Of a stretch of DNA of 20,923 bases, positions 20,650 to 20,923 are shown piece by piece. Every line of letters begins with the position of its first letter. Within the stretch, counting starts at the first letter, position 1. The stretch is from the NCBI GenBank assembly GCA_035290885.1, contig DATDTL010000061.1, positions 1 through 20,923 on the forward strand. Reading direction: 5' to 3'. The DNA comes from JACQID01 sp035290885 (GTDB lineage: Archaea > Aenigmatarchaeota > Aenigmatarchaeia > GW2011-AR5). Below the pieces are notes generated by a model. That model was given only the letters and a program-made list of their open reading frames with translations. It was not told the DNA's origin and ran no database searches. Made by a program: the position numbers and the translations under genes.

Positions 20650-20865
20650 CTATAAGTCATTATTATCCGGATTTAACAGGTTGTTGACAACATCTTTCTG
20701 GTCGCCATCCCTATAAATCATGTTTACTGTAAAACGAGGTTCGTTATATTCTATATCTTTCTCTTCGTAAGTTCTGAGTTTTTTCTTTATTTCTTCTATA
20801 TTGTCTTCCCTTACCCGCCCATTCGTATTTTAAGGCCTCGCATATTCAAGCGCTGAAACAATCAC
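20650..20865 (-). pseudogene. Small gene interrupted by an in-frame TAA; possible DUF4258-like toxin remnant
   Basis: Strong Shine-Dalgarno AGAGGAGG precedes a GTG at 20865. The frame reads 11 codons (MIVSALEYARP), then TAA at 20830-20832, then continues in the same frame for 59 more protein-like codons: NTNGRVREDNIEEIKKKL, a middle YEEKDIEYNEPRFTVNMIY, then RDGDQKDVVNNLLNPDNNDL and TAG. The P-x-F-x(5)-R-x(5)-V-x(3)-LLNP spacing resembles DUF4258-type proteins, which commonly sit upstream of DUF2283 genes as here. The protein would also end early, right after the NP motif. A nonsense mutation plus 3' truncation is the simplest reading; a sequencing error is the alternative. Confidence 0.5.
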
Positions 20866-20875
20866 TAAGCCTCCT

Positions 20876-20923
20876 CTAAGCCAGCAGCAGCTTCAGATAG
20901 AAAACCGGGTTCACGATGTTGTT
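20876..20923 (-). CDS. C-terminal end of an unidentified protein (5' end outside window)
   Basis: The minus-strand frame from the window edge encodes 15 residues, NNIVNPVFYLKLLLA, then TAG. The following bases carry the ribosome binding site of the next frame, so the stop position is that of a real gene end in a tight cluster. Too little remains to name it. Confidence 0.4.
   Translation of the reverse strand, partial: NNIVNPVFYLKLLLA

Overview
The window is archaeal. It carries archaeal/eukaryotic-type genes in the order expected for an archaeon: RNase P subunit Rnp4, ribosomal proteins eS19, eL39 and eL31, a PDCD5-like protein, aIF6, prefoldin alpha, FtsY, SRP54 and the proteasome alpha subunit. 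It also has a CTP-dependent riboflavin kinase, AT-rich TATA-like boxes about 25-30 bases before start codons, and many short or absent leaders. Short spacing, many small genes and the apparent loss of eL20/LX from a conserved cluster suggest a small-genome (DPANN-like) archaeon. That placement is an inference from style, not from a marker phylogeny.

Left part (1-6839, + strand): the C-terminal end of a PGF-pre-PGF surface protein, cysS, then an information-processing run: rnp4, a 41-residue membrane peptide, rps19e, pdcd5, rpl39e, rpl31e, ribK, aIF6, pfdA, ftsY. Next comes a tiny reverse-strand ribbon-helix-helix regulator. A tandem pair of signal-peptide / coiled-coil / C-terminal-TM proteins follows, then an unknown small gene, srp54, psmA, an EamA transporter and another unknown gene. 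FtsY and SRP54 together give the two GTPases of co-translational targeting, but SRP54 has unusual G-motif residues.

Right part (12684-19606, - strand): one compact iron-sulfur assembly operon. Read 5'->3' on the minus strand it is a PadR-type regulator, sufC, sufB (interrupted by a 338-residue LAGLIDADG intein), sufD, sufS, two 41-residue paralogous membrane microproteins, sufU and a Rieske ferredoxin. Every junction overlaps, abuts or is separated by at most 10 bases. The PadR protein has a Cys-rich C-terminal tail. Its promoter carries two tandem ATGT-N10-ACAT dyads, so an Fe-S- or redox-responsive autoregulated suf operon is a reasonable hypothesis. The microprotein pair is the feature I find most likely to be undescribed.

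Right edge (19647-20923, - strand): an AT-rich accessory patch with a HEPN-like protein, a DUF2283 protein, a gene interrupted by an in-frame TAA that resembles a DUF4258-type partner, and the last 15 codons of another gene. It looks like a decaying toxin-antitoxin-type region. I saw no rRNA or tRNA gene, CRISPR array or insertion sequence.
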